A stretch of DNA of 64,000 bases from Chlamydiales bacterium (GCA_024233435.1 JACKPQ010000002.1:1-64000); one strand, 5' to 3'; numbered from the stretch's first letter, positions 38,207 to 47,308 are shown. Translations and numbers: made by a program. Notes: generated by a model from the sequence alone, not told the origin.

Positions 38207-39088
38207 TCATAGGCGCATGTTCGTATTTTGAGGTTTCTCATTTCGCATAAGAACGCGGCAAAAAATGTGATTTCCTAAACTCATCCAAAGCCCTAAAAGA
38301 AAATAACGCAGAAACGTAAAGGCTGGAAAGAGCCATATGCATATTTTGTAACATATGACTATCATCAAAACACCCATCAACCCTCTTAAGAGAGCCATTT
38401 TGAAGCTAATGGAAAACTCAGGGAAAAATCGAAAGATATGACTTAAAAACAAGCCCATACCCATACCCATTGCTACACTGAATATGCGCACCATTGGTGG
38501 CGCATTGAATAAAAACAGTAAACCAAGAGGGATGAGTTGACTGAATAAGAAAGCATAAATTGGTCGAATACCCCTTAATGAGGCTTCAATTTTTGGAAAA
38601 ATAGAAATATAAATGAACAACAGGAAAAGCCCAACAATCCAGCCTCCAAGGATATCACTTGGAAAGTGCAGCCCAAGATAAATGCGTGAAAACGAAACAA
38701 AAAGGACATAGGGGATAACAACCAACCACTTCCAAGAATTTTGCCACTGCTTTATCAAAAGCCCCGAGAGCAGGATAACAGTTTGCGCAGCCCCACTTGG
38801 AAAGCCTAACCCATGGACATGAATAATTCCCAGCGCTGGGTCTAAATGGAATGGACGAGGAGACGCAAACAAGCCTTTTAAGAAGTGATTCATAAGAGCA
38901 CTTAGAAAAAGAATAGAGAACAGCTTGAAGCCTGGTTTCCACCCAATACCCATCCATACTATAGGAATAAGCACGAAGAAAAACTCTTGGCGATCGAAAA
39001 AATCTAAAGATTGAAAAAATAGATCGAGGACGGGATCTCTTAACTGATGAATGAGCCTAACCCATCCAAGTTCAAACAAGTGAATCAT
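38207..39088 (-). CDS. PAP2-family membrane phosphatase with altered motif 2
   Basis: Integral membrane protein with about eight helices and the phosphatidic-acid phosphatase type 2 motifs: KGLFASPRP (motif 1, residues 70-78), GFPSGAAQ (motif 2), and SRIYLGLHFPSD (motif 3). The canonical motif 2 is PSGH; here His is Ala. Motif 3 keeps the Arg, His and Asp. The C-terminal half (about 170-290) is additional membrane sequence. It could dephosphorylate undecaprenyl pyrophosphate or lipids, but the missing His makes activity uncertain. Convergent with the DUF4143 gene. Confidence 0.8.
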   Translation of the reverse strand: MIHLFELGWVRLIHQLRDPVLDLFFQSLDFFDRQEFFFVLIPIVWMGIGWKPGFKLFSILFLSALMNHFLKGLFASPRPFHLDPALGIIHVHGLGFPSGAAQTVILLSGLLIKQWQNSWKWLVVIPYVLFVSFSRIYLGLHFPSDILGGWIVGLFLLFIYISIFPKIEASLRGIRPIYAFLFSQLIPLGLLFLFNAPPMVRIFSVAMGMGMGLFLSHIFRFFPEFSISFKMALLRGLMGVLMIVICYKICIWLFPAFTFLRYFLLGLWMSLGNHIFCRVLMRNEKPQNTNMRL

Positions 39089-39136
39089 TACTTACTCAAC
39101 AAAGCCCAATAGCATAAGTTGTGGGATCGGTATACA

Positions 39137-39940
39137 TCATACTGAATGTATTCCCTTAGCTGGCATATCCATCACACCTTGAAATACCGTAACAGCACTG
39201 CCTGTGATTAAAACACGATCTTTTAATATCTCCAAATCCAATGTACCTCCCCTTGCGGATATCTGACGCGCTCTTAGCTTTTGTTTATTTAGCCTCATAG
39301 ACCAGTAAGGCGCTAGACACGTATTTGCAGATCCTGTTACGGGGTCTTCCGGCACATCAAGCTTCGGAAAAAAAGCTCGGTATATATAGTCAAATTCGCC
39401 TGATTGATCTTGTGCAGTCAACAGAAACCCTCGCTCGGGGAGCTGGCAAATTTTTTGATAGTTAGGAGAAAATGTGCGGACAATTTCGTCATTTAAGACA
39501 ACAGCCATACAATCCTCACCATTTGAACCTATGAACTCAGGTTCCAATCCCAAAATCTGCATTACTAGATCTGAATCTCTTTGCTCGGTCGGAGGCTGCA
39601 AAGGAAAATCCAAGGTATACCCAATCCCACTTCTTGTGACCCTTAGAGAACCGCTTCGGCTCTTAAAGATAATTTCGCTATTCTCAACCAATCCCTCCTG
39701 CCAGAGAATGTGAGCTGCCGATAAAGTAGCATGTCCACACAAATTCACCTCTGCATTCGGAGTAAACCAACGTATTTGCAGATCTTCCCCCTTGATGACA
39801 AATGCAGTCTCCGAAAGATTCATCTCCCTTGCAATTTTCATCATGAGATCGACGGAAGGCTCTCGGTCAAAAATAAACACTGCCGCAGGATTCCCTTCAA
39901 AAATTTTATCTGCGAAGGCATCAACTTGCCAGAAATTCAT
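39137..39940 (-). CDS. PhzF-family isomerase/epimerase-like protein
   Basis: Member of the PhzF phenazine-biosynthesis-like family with a diaminopimelate epimerase fold. The start is MNFWQVDAFADKIFEGNPAAVFIF, with the conserved glutamate in MNLSETAFV. The next hallmark is IRWFTPNAEVNLCGHATLSAAHILW, then FPKLDVPEDPVTGSANTCLAPYW. At 267 residues the length is normal. Actual substrate unknown; most members are uncharacterised. It stands alone. Confidence 0.9.
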   Translation of the reverse strand: MNFWQVDAFADKIFEGNPAAVFIFDREPSVDLMMKIAREMNLSETAFVIKGEDLQIRWFTPNAEVNLCGHATLSAAHILWQEGLVENSEIIFKSRSGSLRVTRSGIGYTLDFPLQPPTEQRDSDLVMQILGLEPEFIGSNGEDCMAVVLNDEIVRTFSPNYQKICQLPERGFLLTAQDQSGEFDYIYRAFFPKLDVPEDPVTGSANTCLAPYWSMRLNKQKLRARQISARGGTLDLEILKDRVLITGSAVTVFQGVMDMPAKGIHSV

Positions 39941-40218
39941 TGCTTTCCCCCTTGGCCCATAACTTCAAATTACGGCTAAATTCTACTGTCCGCCGTTCCC
40001 TTTTAAGCATTTTACTCATTCTCGACTAAAATCATATAAATATTCCCCATCCCGTTGAGCTCAATATTTTTCATATTCTTTCTCGGCGTTGGCAAGGATC
40101 ATAAATTATTGCATCAAGGTTGTAAATTCCAAACAAAATTCCAGCTTAACTACCGTGGGTTCTCATCCCAGTCTTACCTATACAAAGCTTGTATTGTTAG
40201 ATTTTATTCAACTTAATT

Positions 40219-40305
40219 CGGAGGAGGTGGGATTCGAACCCACGATACGCGTTAACGTATACACGACTTCCAATCGTGCTCCTTCGGCCGCTCAGACACT
40301 CCTCC
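40219..40305 (-). tRNA. tRNA-Ser (GGA anticodon)
   Basis: 87 bases with a 7-bp acceptor stem (GGAGGAG/CTCCTCC), T-arm GTGGG/CCCAC with TTCGAAT, a long variable arm (GTATACG...CGCGTAT) and an anticodon stem CACGA/TCGTG around TTGGAAG. The anticodon GGA specifies serine. The rest of 39941-40507 contains no gene I can support. Confidence 0.95.
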
Positions 40306-40507
40306 AGAATAAAGCATTATACAGCAAACCCCTCCAAAAGAACAACTCCAAAACTAGGTTTATGGCTTTGATTTTTCCCAGATCGCCTTTTAGACATAAA
40401 AATGATTATGTGGAAAACAACAAAAAGATGCGCTATCTCAACTCACGCTTGATTCAAAACTTACCCTTCTACTAGAATGGAGTCGCGAAAAACCAAAAGA
40501 GGTCGCC

Positions 40508-41416
40508 ATGAAGCCAATCATAAAAGCTATAAGCTTAATTTTAGCAACTTTAGTATTGCCGCTCTATTCACAGGTGGAACTTTCCGAAACATCTCTGACA
40601 GCTGAAAGTGTAGTTGCGCCAACCAAAGATAAAACACCTAAGAACTTTACAAGCGAGTTTCTATACCTCACATCCCAACAAGAAAAATATGAATCTGCGA
40701 AACATAAATATAACCCCGCTTATCGGGCAGGCTTTGACCTTCCAATAGCAAGAACTTGGGATTTCGGAATGCAGGTGGCATATAGTCGTTTTGAATGGGA
40801 AAAGCACACTGTACAAGATGTTGCTGCACCCCCTCTGCCGTTTAACATCAATACGACCATTTTTAATGGTGTCGACACATCGAATGTGACCTTTCCCCAA
40901 ACGCATCCTATGACGACAGCTTTTATGAATGACTGTACGTTTTTTGATGTCACTTTCCTCTTTGGCAAAACCTATCAATGGACAAATTTTAGCTTAAAGC
41001 CTTTACTTGGATTTGAAACGAACTTAGTTAATACAAAACATGCCTATAGGGTAGAAACCGTCGGTGGCTATAACTGGGGCGTCAAAAACGGAAATCTCTA
41101 TGTAGACCCGGTAAATGACTCATCAGCAGAGTCTTCTGAAAAATCAAAAATTTACATAGCTCCTGTTGCAGGAATAAACTTAAAGCAAGACCTGTATAAG
41201 GCTGTTGCAATCTCAGCACAAGCTCTCGTGGATGCATTGGCTCAAACACGTGCAAACATCGCTTTAAGCGCAAACTTTAAAACCAAGTCTAACATGGGCT
41301 TTACTATTGGCGCTGGCTATGAATTTCAAACTCGATATGAGGGAGTTCCTTTACGTTCTTTCAGTAACCCACTGATCGTGCAAGGCCTCTCTGCAACAGC
41401 TGGAATAAATTTCTAG
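40508..41416 (+). CDS. MOMP-like outer-membrane protein
   Basis: A 302-residue predicted beta-barrel porin. The signal peptide is MKPIIKAISLILATLVLPLYSQ. Repeated amphipathic strands with aromatic belts follow (FTSEFLYLTS, WDFGMQVAYSRFEWEK, FDVTFLFGKTYQWTNFSLKPLLGFETN, IALSANFKTKSNMGFTIGAGYEF). The last residue is Phe (TAGINF), the normal BAM signal for outer-membrane insertion. It resembles the MOMP-like/Lpg1974-type proteins known from non-Chlamydiaceae chlamydiae. Substrate unknown. Followed by a hairpin. Confidence 0.75.
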   Translation: MKPIIKAISLILATLVLPLYSQVELSETSLTAESVVAPTKDKTPKNFTSEFLYLTSQQEKYESAKHKYNPAYRAGFDLPIARTWDFGMQVAYSRFEWEKHTVQDVAAPPLPFNINTTIFNGVDTSNVTFPQTHPMTTAFMNDCTFFDVTFLFGKTYQWTNFSLKPLLGFETNLVNTKHAYRVETVGGYNWGVKNGNLYVDPVNDSSAESSEKSKIYIAPVAGINLKQDLYKAVAISAQALVDALAQTRANIALSANFKTKSNMGFTIGAGYEFQTRYEGVPLRSFSNPLIVQGLSATAGINF

Positions 41417-41427
41417 TCAAACTTTAA

Positions 41428-41445
41428 AGCCCCTGAAAAGGGGCT
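41428..41445 (+). terminator. Hairpin after the MOMP-like gene
   Basis: AGCCCCT and AGGGGCT are paired around a GAAA tetraloop, 12 bases after the stop of the porin gene. There is no T-run behind it, so it may be a stability hairpin or a weak terminator. Confidence 0.5.
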
Positions 41446-41499
41446 AATACCAAGGCGAAGATTGCGCATTTATGGACTATTAGTTAGAATGAAGACGAT

Positions 41500-42327
41500 A
41501 TGATGCGTATATTCTTCTTTTTAATCGCCCCTTTCCTTCTCATCCTTGGATGCTCATCCCCTACAGAGCGCAGCGGCAAGCCGTTGGTTGTTGTATCGAT
41601 TCCGCCTTATATCAACCTTATTGAGGAACTTGGCGATGGTGTTATCGAAGTTGATTCTGTTCTTTCATCTACTGATGATCCTCACACGTTTGAACCTAAG
41701 CCCAGACAAATGGACAGCTTTCAAAATGCTCGCCTTTTTATTGGAATTGGAGAGCCATTTGAAGCAGGAATCATCCAAGCGCTAAGACGTACATCTCCCA
41801 ATCTACAAGTGCTAAATTTAACCCAAATCACACCACCTTCAGGAGGCGACCGCCACCTTTGGATGAGTCCTGTTCTCGTTGAAACACAAGTAGCAGCTAT
41901 TGCCACATCCATTAAGACAATCGTATCGGGAGATGATCAAGGGAAAATAGATACAAACCTAGCCGAGCTGCAATCAGAATTGCAAAGCCTTGATCAAGCA
42001 ATTCAAAAGCAACTCAGGCCGTTTACTAGCCAAGCAATACTCGTTTCCCATCCTTCATTTGGCTACTTCTGCGATCAATATAACCTCGTTCAAATCCCTG
42101 TTGAATCAGAGGGCAAAGACCCTCTTCCAAGACAGTTAGAAGCTATTTTACAGCTCAAGCAATCCAAAATATTTCGCTGCGCATTTGTAGTGCCCCAGGG
42201 CGCTGGCAAAGGAACGCGCCAAATCGCAAAACGCCTCGAAATCCCCGTTTACGATTTTAATCCTTTAGCTGAGGATTATTTTAGCAATATGAAAAAACTC
42301 TCAGACTTGATTGCGCAAGGGTCATGA
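41500..42327 (+). CDS. znuA: Metal ABC transporter substrate-binding lipoprotein (ZnuA/TroA type)
   Basis: Cluster A-I binding protein for Zn2+ or Mn2+ import. The lipobox is LLILGC with acylated Cys18. Metal ligands are suggested by DPHTFEPKPRQ, GGDRHLWMSPV and VSHPSFGYFCDQY, which supply three histidines in family order. A long His-rich loop is missing, which leans slightly to Mn/Fe over Zn. The gene overlaps the ATPase gene by four bases. It corresponds to the CT415 locus of C. trachomatis as I recall. Confidence 0.85.
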   Translation: MMRIFFFLIAPFLLILGCSSPTERSGKPLVVVSIPPYINLIEELGDGVIEVDSVLSSTDDPHTFEPKPRQMDSFQNARLFIGIGEPFEAGIIQALRRTSPNLQVLNLTQITPPSGGDRHLWMSPVLVETQVAAIATSIKTIVSGDDQGKIDTNLAELQSELQSLDQAIQKQLRPFTSQAILVSHPSFGYFCDQYNLVQIPVESEGKDPLPRQLEAILQLKQSKIFRCAFVVPQGAGKGTRQIAKRLEIPVYDFNPLAEDYFSNMKKLSDLIAQGS

Positions 42328-42995
42328 TTGAATTAGAAGATGTCAGCTTTGGCTACGACCAGACAATGGCTCTAAAAAATGTCTCCATCAAAATTCAACC
42401 GAATGAATATGTCGGAATCATCGGGCCCAATGGCGGAGGAAAAACCACTCTCCTAAAGCTCATTCTTGGCTTTCTCAAGCCACAAACAGGGAAAATCACG
42501 GTCAATTCCAGCCTTAAGATTGGTTATGTCCCCCAACTGCACGGCTTCGATAAATCGTTTCCTTTAAGCGTGCTAGAACTTGTCGGCCTAGGCGATGTGC
42601 GCTCTAAAGATTGGAAACAAAAGGCTCTTTGCGCCTTGGAGAAAGTCAATCTCTTGGATTTTGCTCACCGCCCCTTTTCTTCTCTTTCTGGTGGGCAATT
42701 CCAACGCGCGCTCATTGCGCGAGCTCTTATGATAGAGCCCTCTGTTTTGATATTAGACGAGCCTACGGCTAATCTCGACGTTGAAGCACAAGAAGATGTT
42801 CATGCTTTGCTGCGTTCACTAAAAAAACAAATCACAATCATCATGGTTTCGCATGATCTACAAACCATTGTGAACGAAGTAGACCGAGTTTTGTGCGTTC
42901 AAGGCAAAGTCACCTCCTCGCTACCAAGTGAACTATGCAAGCATTTCGCCGTCGGCCTTTATCACAAGCCCCTGCTCGAAAAGGAGCAAAAATGA
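42324..42995 (+). CDS. znuC: Metal ABC transporter ATP-binding protein
   Basis: ATPase of the metal importer. Walker A is GPNGGGKTT (about residues 34-42), signature SSLSGGQFQRALIARAL, Walker B VLILDEPTANLD and the switch His in MVSHDLQTI. At 223 residues it is typical. It overlaps both neighbours by four bases, a single coupled operon. Confidence 0.92.
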   Translation: MIELEDVSFGYDQTMALKNVSIKIQPNEYVGIIGPNGGGKTTLLKLILGFLKPQTGKITVNSSLKIGYVPQLHGFDKSFPLSVLELVGLGDVRSKDWKQKALCALEKVNLLDFAHRPFSSLSGGQFQRALIARALMIEPSVLILDEPTANLDVEAQEDVHALLRSLKKQITIIMVSHDLQTIVNEVDRVLCVQGKVTSSLPSELCKHFAVGLYHKPLLEKEQK

Positions 42996-43822
42996 ATCCT
43001 GTTACAGCTCTTTTTTCCAATCCGTTTTTGCAAATGGCACTTTTCTCTGGCGTGCTCGCCTCAATTGCTGGAGGTATTGTTGGATCTTACGTTGTCATTA
43101 AAAGAATTGTTTTCATCAGCGGCAGCATTGCCCATTCTGTACTTGGAGGCATGGGCCTTGCCTTATTTCTTCAATACAAATTCAACCTACCTTGGCTCTC
43201 CCCCATCTACGGCGCCTTTGTGTTTGCCATCCTATCGGCTTTGCTCATTGGTTGGATCCACCTGAGATTTAAAGAGCGAGAAGACACTGTAATTGCAGCT
43301 CTTTGGGCATCAGGCATGGCACTTGGAGTACTTTTGATTTCTCTAACGCCGGGGAGCAATCCCGACCTACTCAATTTTTTATTTGGCAATATTCTATGGA
43401 CTAGCCACGCAGATGTCCTTCTTCTTATTGCAGCTGATGTTATCATCGTCATCTCAGTTCTAGCTTTTCATCGAAAACTTCTGCTCGTTTGCTTTGATGA
43501 AGATCAAGCAAAACTTCAAAAAATTCCAACACAGCGCCTATATCTTTACCTCCTATGCCTCGTGGCCCTCACCACTGTTTTGCTCATCCAAGTCGTTGGA
43601 GCCGTCCTTGTCATCGCCATGCTCTCTCTTCCTGCTGCCATTGCTAACCGCCTCACATACAACCTTCCTCGCCTGATGATTACCGCTTGCATCCTCGGCA
43701 TTGTATTCACCGCAATCGGACTGATCGCCTCCTATGCTTATAACTGGCCACCAGGGGCAACCATCGCTCTAACTGCTACACTTGCCTACCTTGCCAGTCT
43801 ATCAATAAAAAATTCTAAATAA
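42992..43822 (+). CDS. znuB: Metal ABC transporter permease
   Basis: Membrane subunit of the ZnuB/TroC family, with about eight or nine helices. The VVIKRIVFISGSIAHSVLGGMGLALF motif at about residues 30-55 is the family hallmark. The start is the ATG at 42992: AAGGAG lies five bases before it and it forms ATGA with the znuC stop; a longer frame from 42935 is rejected. The protein has 276 residues. It completes the importer. Confidence 0.92.
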   Translation: MNPVTALFSNPFLQMALFSGVLASIAGGIVGSYVVIKRIVFISGSIAHSVLGGMGLALFLQYKFNLPWLSPIYGAFVFAILSALLIGWIHLRFKEREDTVIAALWASGMALGVLLISLTPGSNPDLLNFLFGNILWTSHADVLLLIAADVIIVISVLAFHRKLLLVCFDEDQAKLQKIPTQRLYLYLLCLVALTTVLLIQVVGAVLVIAMLSLPAAIANRLTYNLPRLMITACILGIVFTAIGLIASYAYNWPPGATIALTATLAYLASLSIKNSK

Positions 43823-43828
43823 GATCTA

Positions 43829-43864
43829 TTGACAAGACAGCAAAGATCTTGTATCCTTGCTGTC
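43829..43864 (+). promoter_or_regulatory. rplU promoter with overlapping inverted repeat
   Basis: TTGACA at 43829-43834 and TATCCT at 43852-43857 are separated by 17 bases. An 8-bp inverted repeat, GACAGCAA (43836-43843) and TTGCTGTC (43857-43864), spans the spacer and the end of the -10 element. Expected start of the rplU-rpmA-obgE transcript. Confidence 0.7.
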
Positions 43865-43883
43865 TAAACGAAGGAGTTTTCCA

Positions 43884-44204
43884 ATGTACGCTATTATCGA
43901 GACAGGTGGTAAGCAGGTACGTGTATCAGAGGGCGATGTCATCGACGTCGAGCTTACTGACGTTACTGACAACACCGTTAATTTTGACCAAGTTCTATTT
44001 ATTAATGACGGAAAAGGCATTAAAGTTGGCACACCACACCTTAACGGGGCCTGTGTACAAGCTGAGTTCGTTGGAGAAGTAAAAGGTCCTAAGGTCATTA
44101 ACTTTAAATACAAAAGACGCAAAAACTATCGCCGTAAAGTTGGTCACCGTCAAAAATATTCTAGAGTGAAAATCACTAAAATCGTCAGCACGGAGAGCAA
44201 ATAA
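43884..44204 (+). CDS. rplU: 50S ribosomal protein L21
   Basis: Ribosomal protein bL21. The start MYAIIETGGKQVRVSEGD is the family N terminus, preceded by AAGGAG; the longer frame beginning at 43857 overlaps the promoter and is rejected. KYKRRKNYRRKVGHRQKYSRVKI is the conserved basic C-terminal block. 106 residues. Stop overlaps the start of rpmA (TAATG). Confidence 0.97.
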   Translation: MYAIIETGGKQVRVSEGDVIDVELTDVTDNTVNFDQVLFINDGKGIKVGTPHLNGACVQAEFVGEVKGPKVINFKYKRRKNYRRKVGHRQKYSRVKITKIVSTESK

Positions 44205-44452
44205 TGGCACATAAGAAAGGTCAAGGATCTAGCCGCAACGGACGCGATTCAGAAGCAAAACGACTAGGCGTAAAAATTACCCATGGACAAGCTGTAAAAG
44301 CTGGTGGGATCATTATCCGCCAACGTGGCACAAAGTGGCACCCAGCTGCAAATGTTGGCCGCGGCAGCGATGATACGCTATTTGCACTATGTGATGGCAT
44401 TGTGAGCTACAAGAGCACAAAGCGCACCTGCGTTTCTGTTGTTCCTGCATAA
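44204..44452 (+). CDS. rpmA: 50S ribosomal protein L27
   Basis: bL27 begins MAHKKGQGSSRNGRDSEAKRLGVK and contains the IIIRQRGTKWHPAANVGRGSDDTLFA block. At 82 residues it is complete. No N-terminal pre-sequence such as that processed in Firmicutes is present. Coupled with rplU by TAATG and followed by obgE after 23 bases. Confidence 0.97.
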   Translation: MAHKKGQGSSRNGRDSEAKRLGVKITHGQAVKAGGIIIRQRGTKWHPAANVGRGSDDTLFALCDGIVSYKSTKRTCVSVVPA

Positions 44453-44475
44453 GACAACCGTAAACAAAGAAAATT

Positions 44476-45483
44476 ATGTTCGTTGATAGAGTCAAATTGA
44501 CATTACGTGCTGGTAAGGGAGGGAACGGTAGTGTCTGTTGGCGCCGTGAAAAATACATCCCCAAAGGCGGTCCCTGTGGAGGCAACGGCGGTAAAGGCGG
44601 CTCTGTCTATATCCGGACAACATCGCACGCATACACCCTAGAGAAATTTGTCAATAAACGCCTCCAGTTCGCTGGCGATGGCGTACCAGGTGGCCCCAAC
44701 TGTCGACAAGGCGGTCATGGCAGCGACCTTATTCTTGATGTACCTTGCGGAACACTTGTAAAAGATGCCACCACAGGCGCCATTCTTCACGATCTCGATC
44801 AGCCAGATCAAAAGCTTCTTCTCTGCGAAGGTGGCAAAGGCGGCCTTGGAAACACCTTTTTCAAAACCTCAACACGCCAAGCCCCAAACTTTTGCACGCC
44901 AGGTAAACCAGGGCAAGAAATTGAAATTGAACTCGAGCTAAAGCTCATCGCAGACGTTGGCCTCGTAGGCTTTCCGAATGCTGGCAAATCGACCCTTTTC
45001 TCTTCAATGACAAACCGCCGTACAAAAGCGGCACCCTACCCTTTCACCACACTCCATCCAAACTTAAGCTTTGTAAAATTTAAAGACCAATCCAGACTCT
45101 ACATTGCCGATATCCCTGGCATTATCCACAACGCCCATCAAAACCGCGGCCTTGGCCATGAGTTCCTACGCCATATCGAGCGCACCAAAGTGCTCCTCTA
45201 TGTCATCGATATTTCGGGCATTGACAATCGCGATCCTTTTGATGATTTCACATCCCTGCAGTCAGAAATTCGCGCCTACAACCCTGAAATGGCAGAAAAG
45301 CCCTTCTTCACCTTGCTCAATAAAATCGATGCCGCAGAGCCTGAAGCTATTAACGCTTTTAAGGAGCACTACCCTCATGACCCTGCAACACTTCTTTGCG
45401 CTTCGGCCTATACAGGCGAGCACCTAGAAAACGTCATCGATCACTTGCAAAGCGCTGCTGCACTTGCTTGCCAAGCAGTTTGA
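44476..45483 (+). CDS. obgE: GTPase Obg
   Basis: Ribosome-assembly and stress GTPase. The Gly-rich OBG fold (residues 1-158) has GKGGNGSVCWRREKYIPKGGPCGGNGGKGGSV. The G domain shows GFPNAGKST (G1), DIPGII (G3), NKIDA (G4) and SAYTG (G5). The length of 335 residues is normal, without a C-terminal extension. A worn copy of its last ~30 codons lies at 49458-49556. It closes the conserved rplU-rpmA-obg operon. Confidence 0.97.
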   Translation: MFVDRVKLTLRAGKGGNGSVCWRREKYIPKGGPCGGNGGKGGSVYIRTTSHAYTLEKFVNKRLQFAGDGVPGGPNCRQGGHGSDLILDVPCGTLVKDATTGAILHDLDQPDQKLLLCEGGKGGLGNTFFKTSTRQAPNFCTPGKPGQEIEIELELKLIADVGLVGFPNAGKSTLFSSMTNRRTKAAPYPFTTLHPNLSFVKFKDQSRLYIADIPGIIHNAHQNRGLGHEFLRHIERTKVLLYVIDISGIDNRDPFDDFTSLQSEIRAYNPEMAEKPFFTLLNKIDAAEPEAINAFKEHYPHDPATLLCASAYTGEHLENVIDHLQSAAALACQAV

Positions 45484-45536
45484 CACAAAACCTTAGCGCG
45501 ACTATCGTATAAGCTAAAATGGCACCAAGGATGTGT

Positions 45537-47123
45537 ATGAATGTTGTTTTGCAGCTTTTATTTTTTAGCGTATTTGCCGTTGCTTCACTTTTTGGCGCAG
45601 TGGATTTTACATCACAATCTGTGATCGATAAGCGCGCCGTAGATTCAAAGAACGCCTATGAGTATTCCAAACAATGTGCAGCTTTCTACAAAATCGAAGA
45701 AGGCAAAACTTATCGAGACATCACCCAGCAATTGCTTGATAGTCCTCTCACAAATGATTTTATAAAAAGCACAATCCGACAGCAGCATCGACGTATTGTC
45801 GTCTTCAAATACCCATCTGATGGTCTGTATGTCAAAGGATATGTTTCCTATGTACCCGATGGTAAAAATAACCCACTCCTTGTTTTCTTACGTGGAGGTA
45901 ATCGACTATTTGGCTTAATGAACCCTGCAAATATCTTCTCTTGTACAAAAAACTACTCAGTGATCGCTACAACATACCGTGGGAGCGTTAACGGTGGTCA
46001 AGATGAATTTGGCGGAAAGGATGTCAATGATGTCAAAAACCTTGTAGATTTCATTCCACAACTAGAAAAGGATTTAAATATCACCGTTTCGCAAGCAGCA
46101 AAATATGTCCTCGGAGGTAGCCGAGGTGGCATGGAAATGCTATTAGCTTTGCAGCGGTTCCCCCATCTGCAGTCCTATTTTGAGAAAGCTGTTGCTCTTT
46201 CTGCTCCAACAGATCTCAGCGTTACAATCAGTACGCGAGAATCTATGAAGCGCATGTTTATCAACGATTTTGGACTCGTCCCAGGAAAAAATGATCAAGA
46301 ATGGATTGACTATCGAAGTCCAATTAAACACTGCCAAACGTTTCAAAATGATTTTCCCCTGTTGATCATTCAAGGTTCTGCAGACCATAGAACGCATCTT
46401 GACCATGGACATCTCATGGTGAATGAGCTAAAGCGTCTGGGGAAAAATGTAACTTACATGGAAATTCAAGGCGGCATGCATTGCCTAAAAAACCACAAAG
46501 ATCGCATGAAAATCATCACAAACTGGCTAGAGAAGGGGGATATGAAATCATCTGTGGGTTATTATAATAACAACGCTACAAATTTTTACAACCGCACGAT
46601 CAATGCAGACTTAAGCAATCTGTACCATAAATTCACCGCGTATTTACCTAAAGGAGCACATATCTTAGATGCAGGATGTGGTGTGGGTCGCGATGCAAAA
46701 TATTTTCAAAATCAAGGCTATGTTGTAAGCGCTTTTGATGCATCTGAAGAAATGGTCCGATTAGCCTCTCAAGAGTTAAACACAAATGTGAGTTTGTGTT
46801 GTTTTCAGGAAATGGACTTTACAAACCAGTTCGATGGTATTTGGGCTTGTGCATCCCTGCTTCATGTTCCCTATACAGAATTGCGCTCTGTCATGAAGAA
46901 ACTGCATACAGCCTTAAAACCTCCTGGCATTTTGTATGCTTCTTTTAAATATGGCACCACCAAAAGAGAGGCAGATGGCCGCATTTTCTACGATATGGAT
47001 GAGCAATCCATCCTGCCCTACCTAGAAGGTTTGTTTGAACCCATTAAAGTTGAACAAAGCTATGACCCTAAATCTGCAAGCCCAGACAAACTGTGGCTTA
47101 ATGTCCTTTGTAAAGCAAAATGA
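45537..47123 (+). CDS. Secreted alpha/beta hydrolase fused to SAM methyltransferase
   Basis: A 528-residue fusion that I have not seen described. Residues 1-21 are a signal peptide (MNVVLQLLFFSVFAVASLFGA). Residues about 85-330 are a peptidase-S9/alpha-beta hydrolase domain: nucleophile Ser195 in LGGSRGGMEML, acid Asp283 in IQGSADHRTH, base His315 in IQGGMHC. Residues about 345-528 are a class I methyltransferase with motif I LDAGCGVGRDA at 377 onward, then SAFDASEEMVRLA. An internal ATG at 46542 with GGGGG immediately in front could start a free, cytoplasmic methyltransferase. The start at 45537 is chosen because AAGG lies six bases upstream and a clean signal peptide follows. The stop ends two bases before the tRNA-Phe-derived repeat. 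Confidence 0.8.
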   Translation: MNVVLQLLFFSVFAVASLFGAVDFTSQSVIDKRAVDSKNAYEYSKQCAAFYKIEEGKTYRDITQQLLDSPLTNDFIKSTIRQQHRRIVVFKYPSDGLYVKGYVSYVPDGKNNPLLVFLRGGNRLFGLMNPANIFSCTKNYSVIATTYRGSVNGGQDEFGGKDVNDVKNLVDFIPQLEKDLNITVSQAAKYVLGGSRGGMEMLLALQRFPHLQSYFEKAVALSAPTDLSVTISTRESMKRMFINDFGLVPGKNDQEWIDYRSPIKHCQTFQNDFPLLIIQGSADHRTHLDHGHLMVNELKRLGKNVTYMEIQGGMHCLKNHKDRMKIITNWLEKGDMKSSVGYYNNNATNFYNRTINADLSNLYHKFTAYLPKGAHILDAGCGVGRDAKYFQNQGYVVSAFDASEEMVRLASQELNTNVSLCCFQEMDFTNQFDGIWACASLLHVPYTELRSVMKKLHTALKPPGILYASFKYGTTKREADGRIFYDMDEQSILPYLEGLFEPIKVEQSYDPKSASPDKLWLNVLCKAK

Positions 47124-47124
47124 A

Positions 47125-47166
47125 TGGCCAGAGCCGGAATCGAACCGACGACACAAGGATTTTCAG
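47125..47166. repeat. attL-like copy of the tRNA-Phe 3' half
   Basis: Matches 53380-53421 at 41 of 42 positions, in direct orientation. It covers acceptor stem, T-arm and part of the anticodon arm of tRNA-Phe and then diverges sharply. A free tRNA gene cannot be completed here. This is the expected relic of integration into the tRNA 3' end. Confidence 0.9.
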
Positions 47167-47308
47167 CCTGTCCAAGAAGTTACCAACAATCACTTTATGA
47201 GACTCCAGATTAACCATTGATCTATTGTGCAAAAGAAATGTGTTTTTTTGCAAAGCTTGGTTGTCAAATCATATTTCTTGAATTCAAACCAAGGAAATTG
47301 AAATTTTT

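Noticed and set aside
40089..40475. A 128-codon plus-strand frame
   Set aside because: It reads through the complement of tRNA-Ser and has no recognisable protein features.
47125..47166. A second functional tRNA-Phe gene
   Set aside because: Only the 3' half is present; D-arm and 5' acceptor strand are missing.
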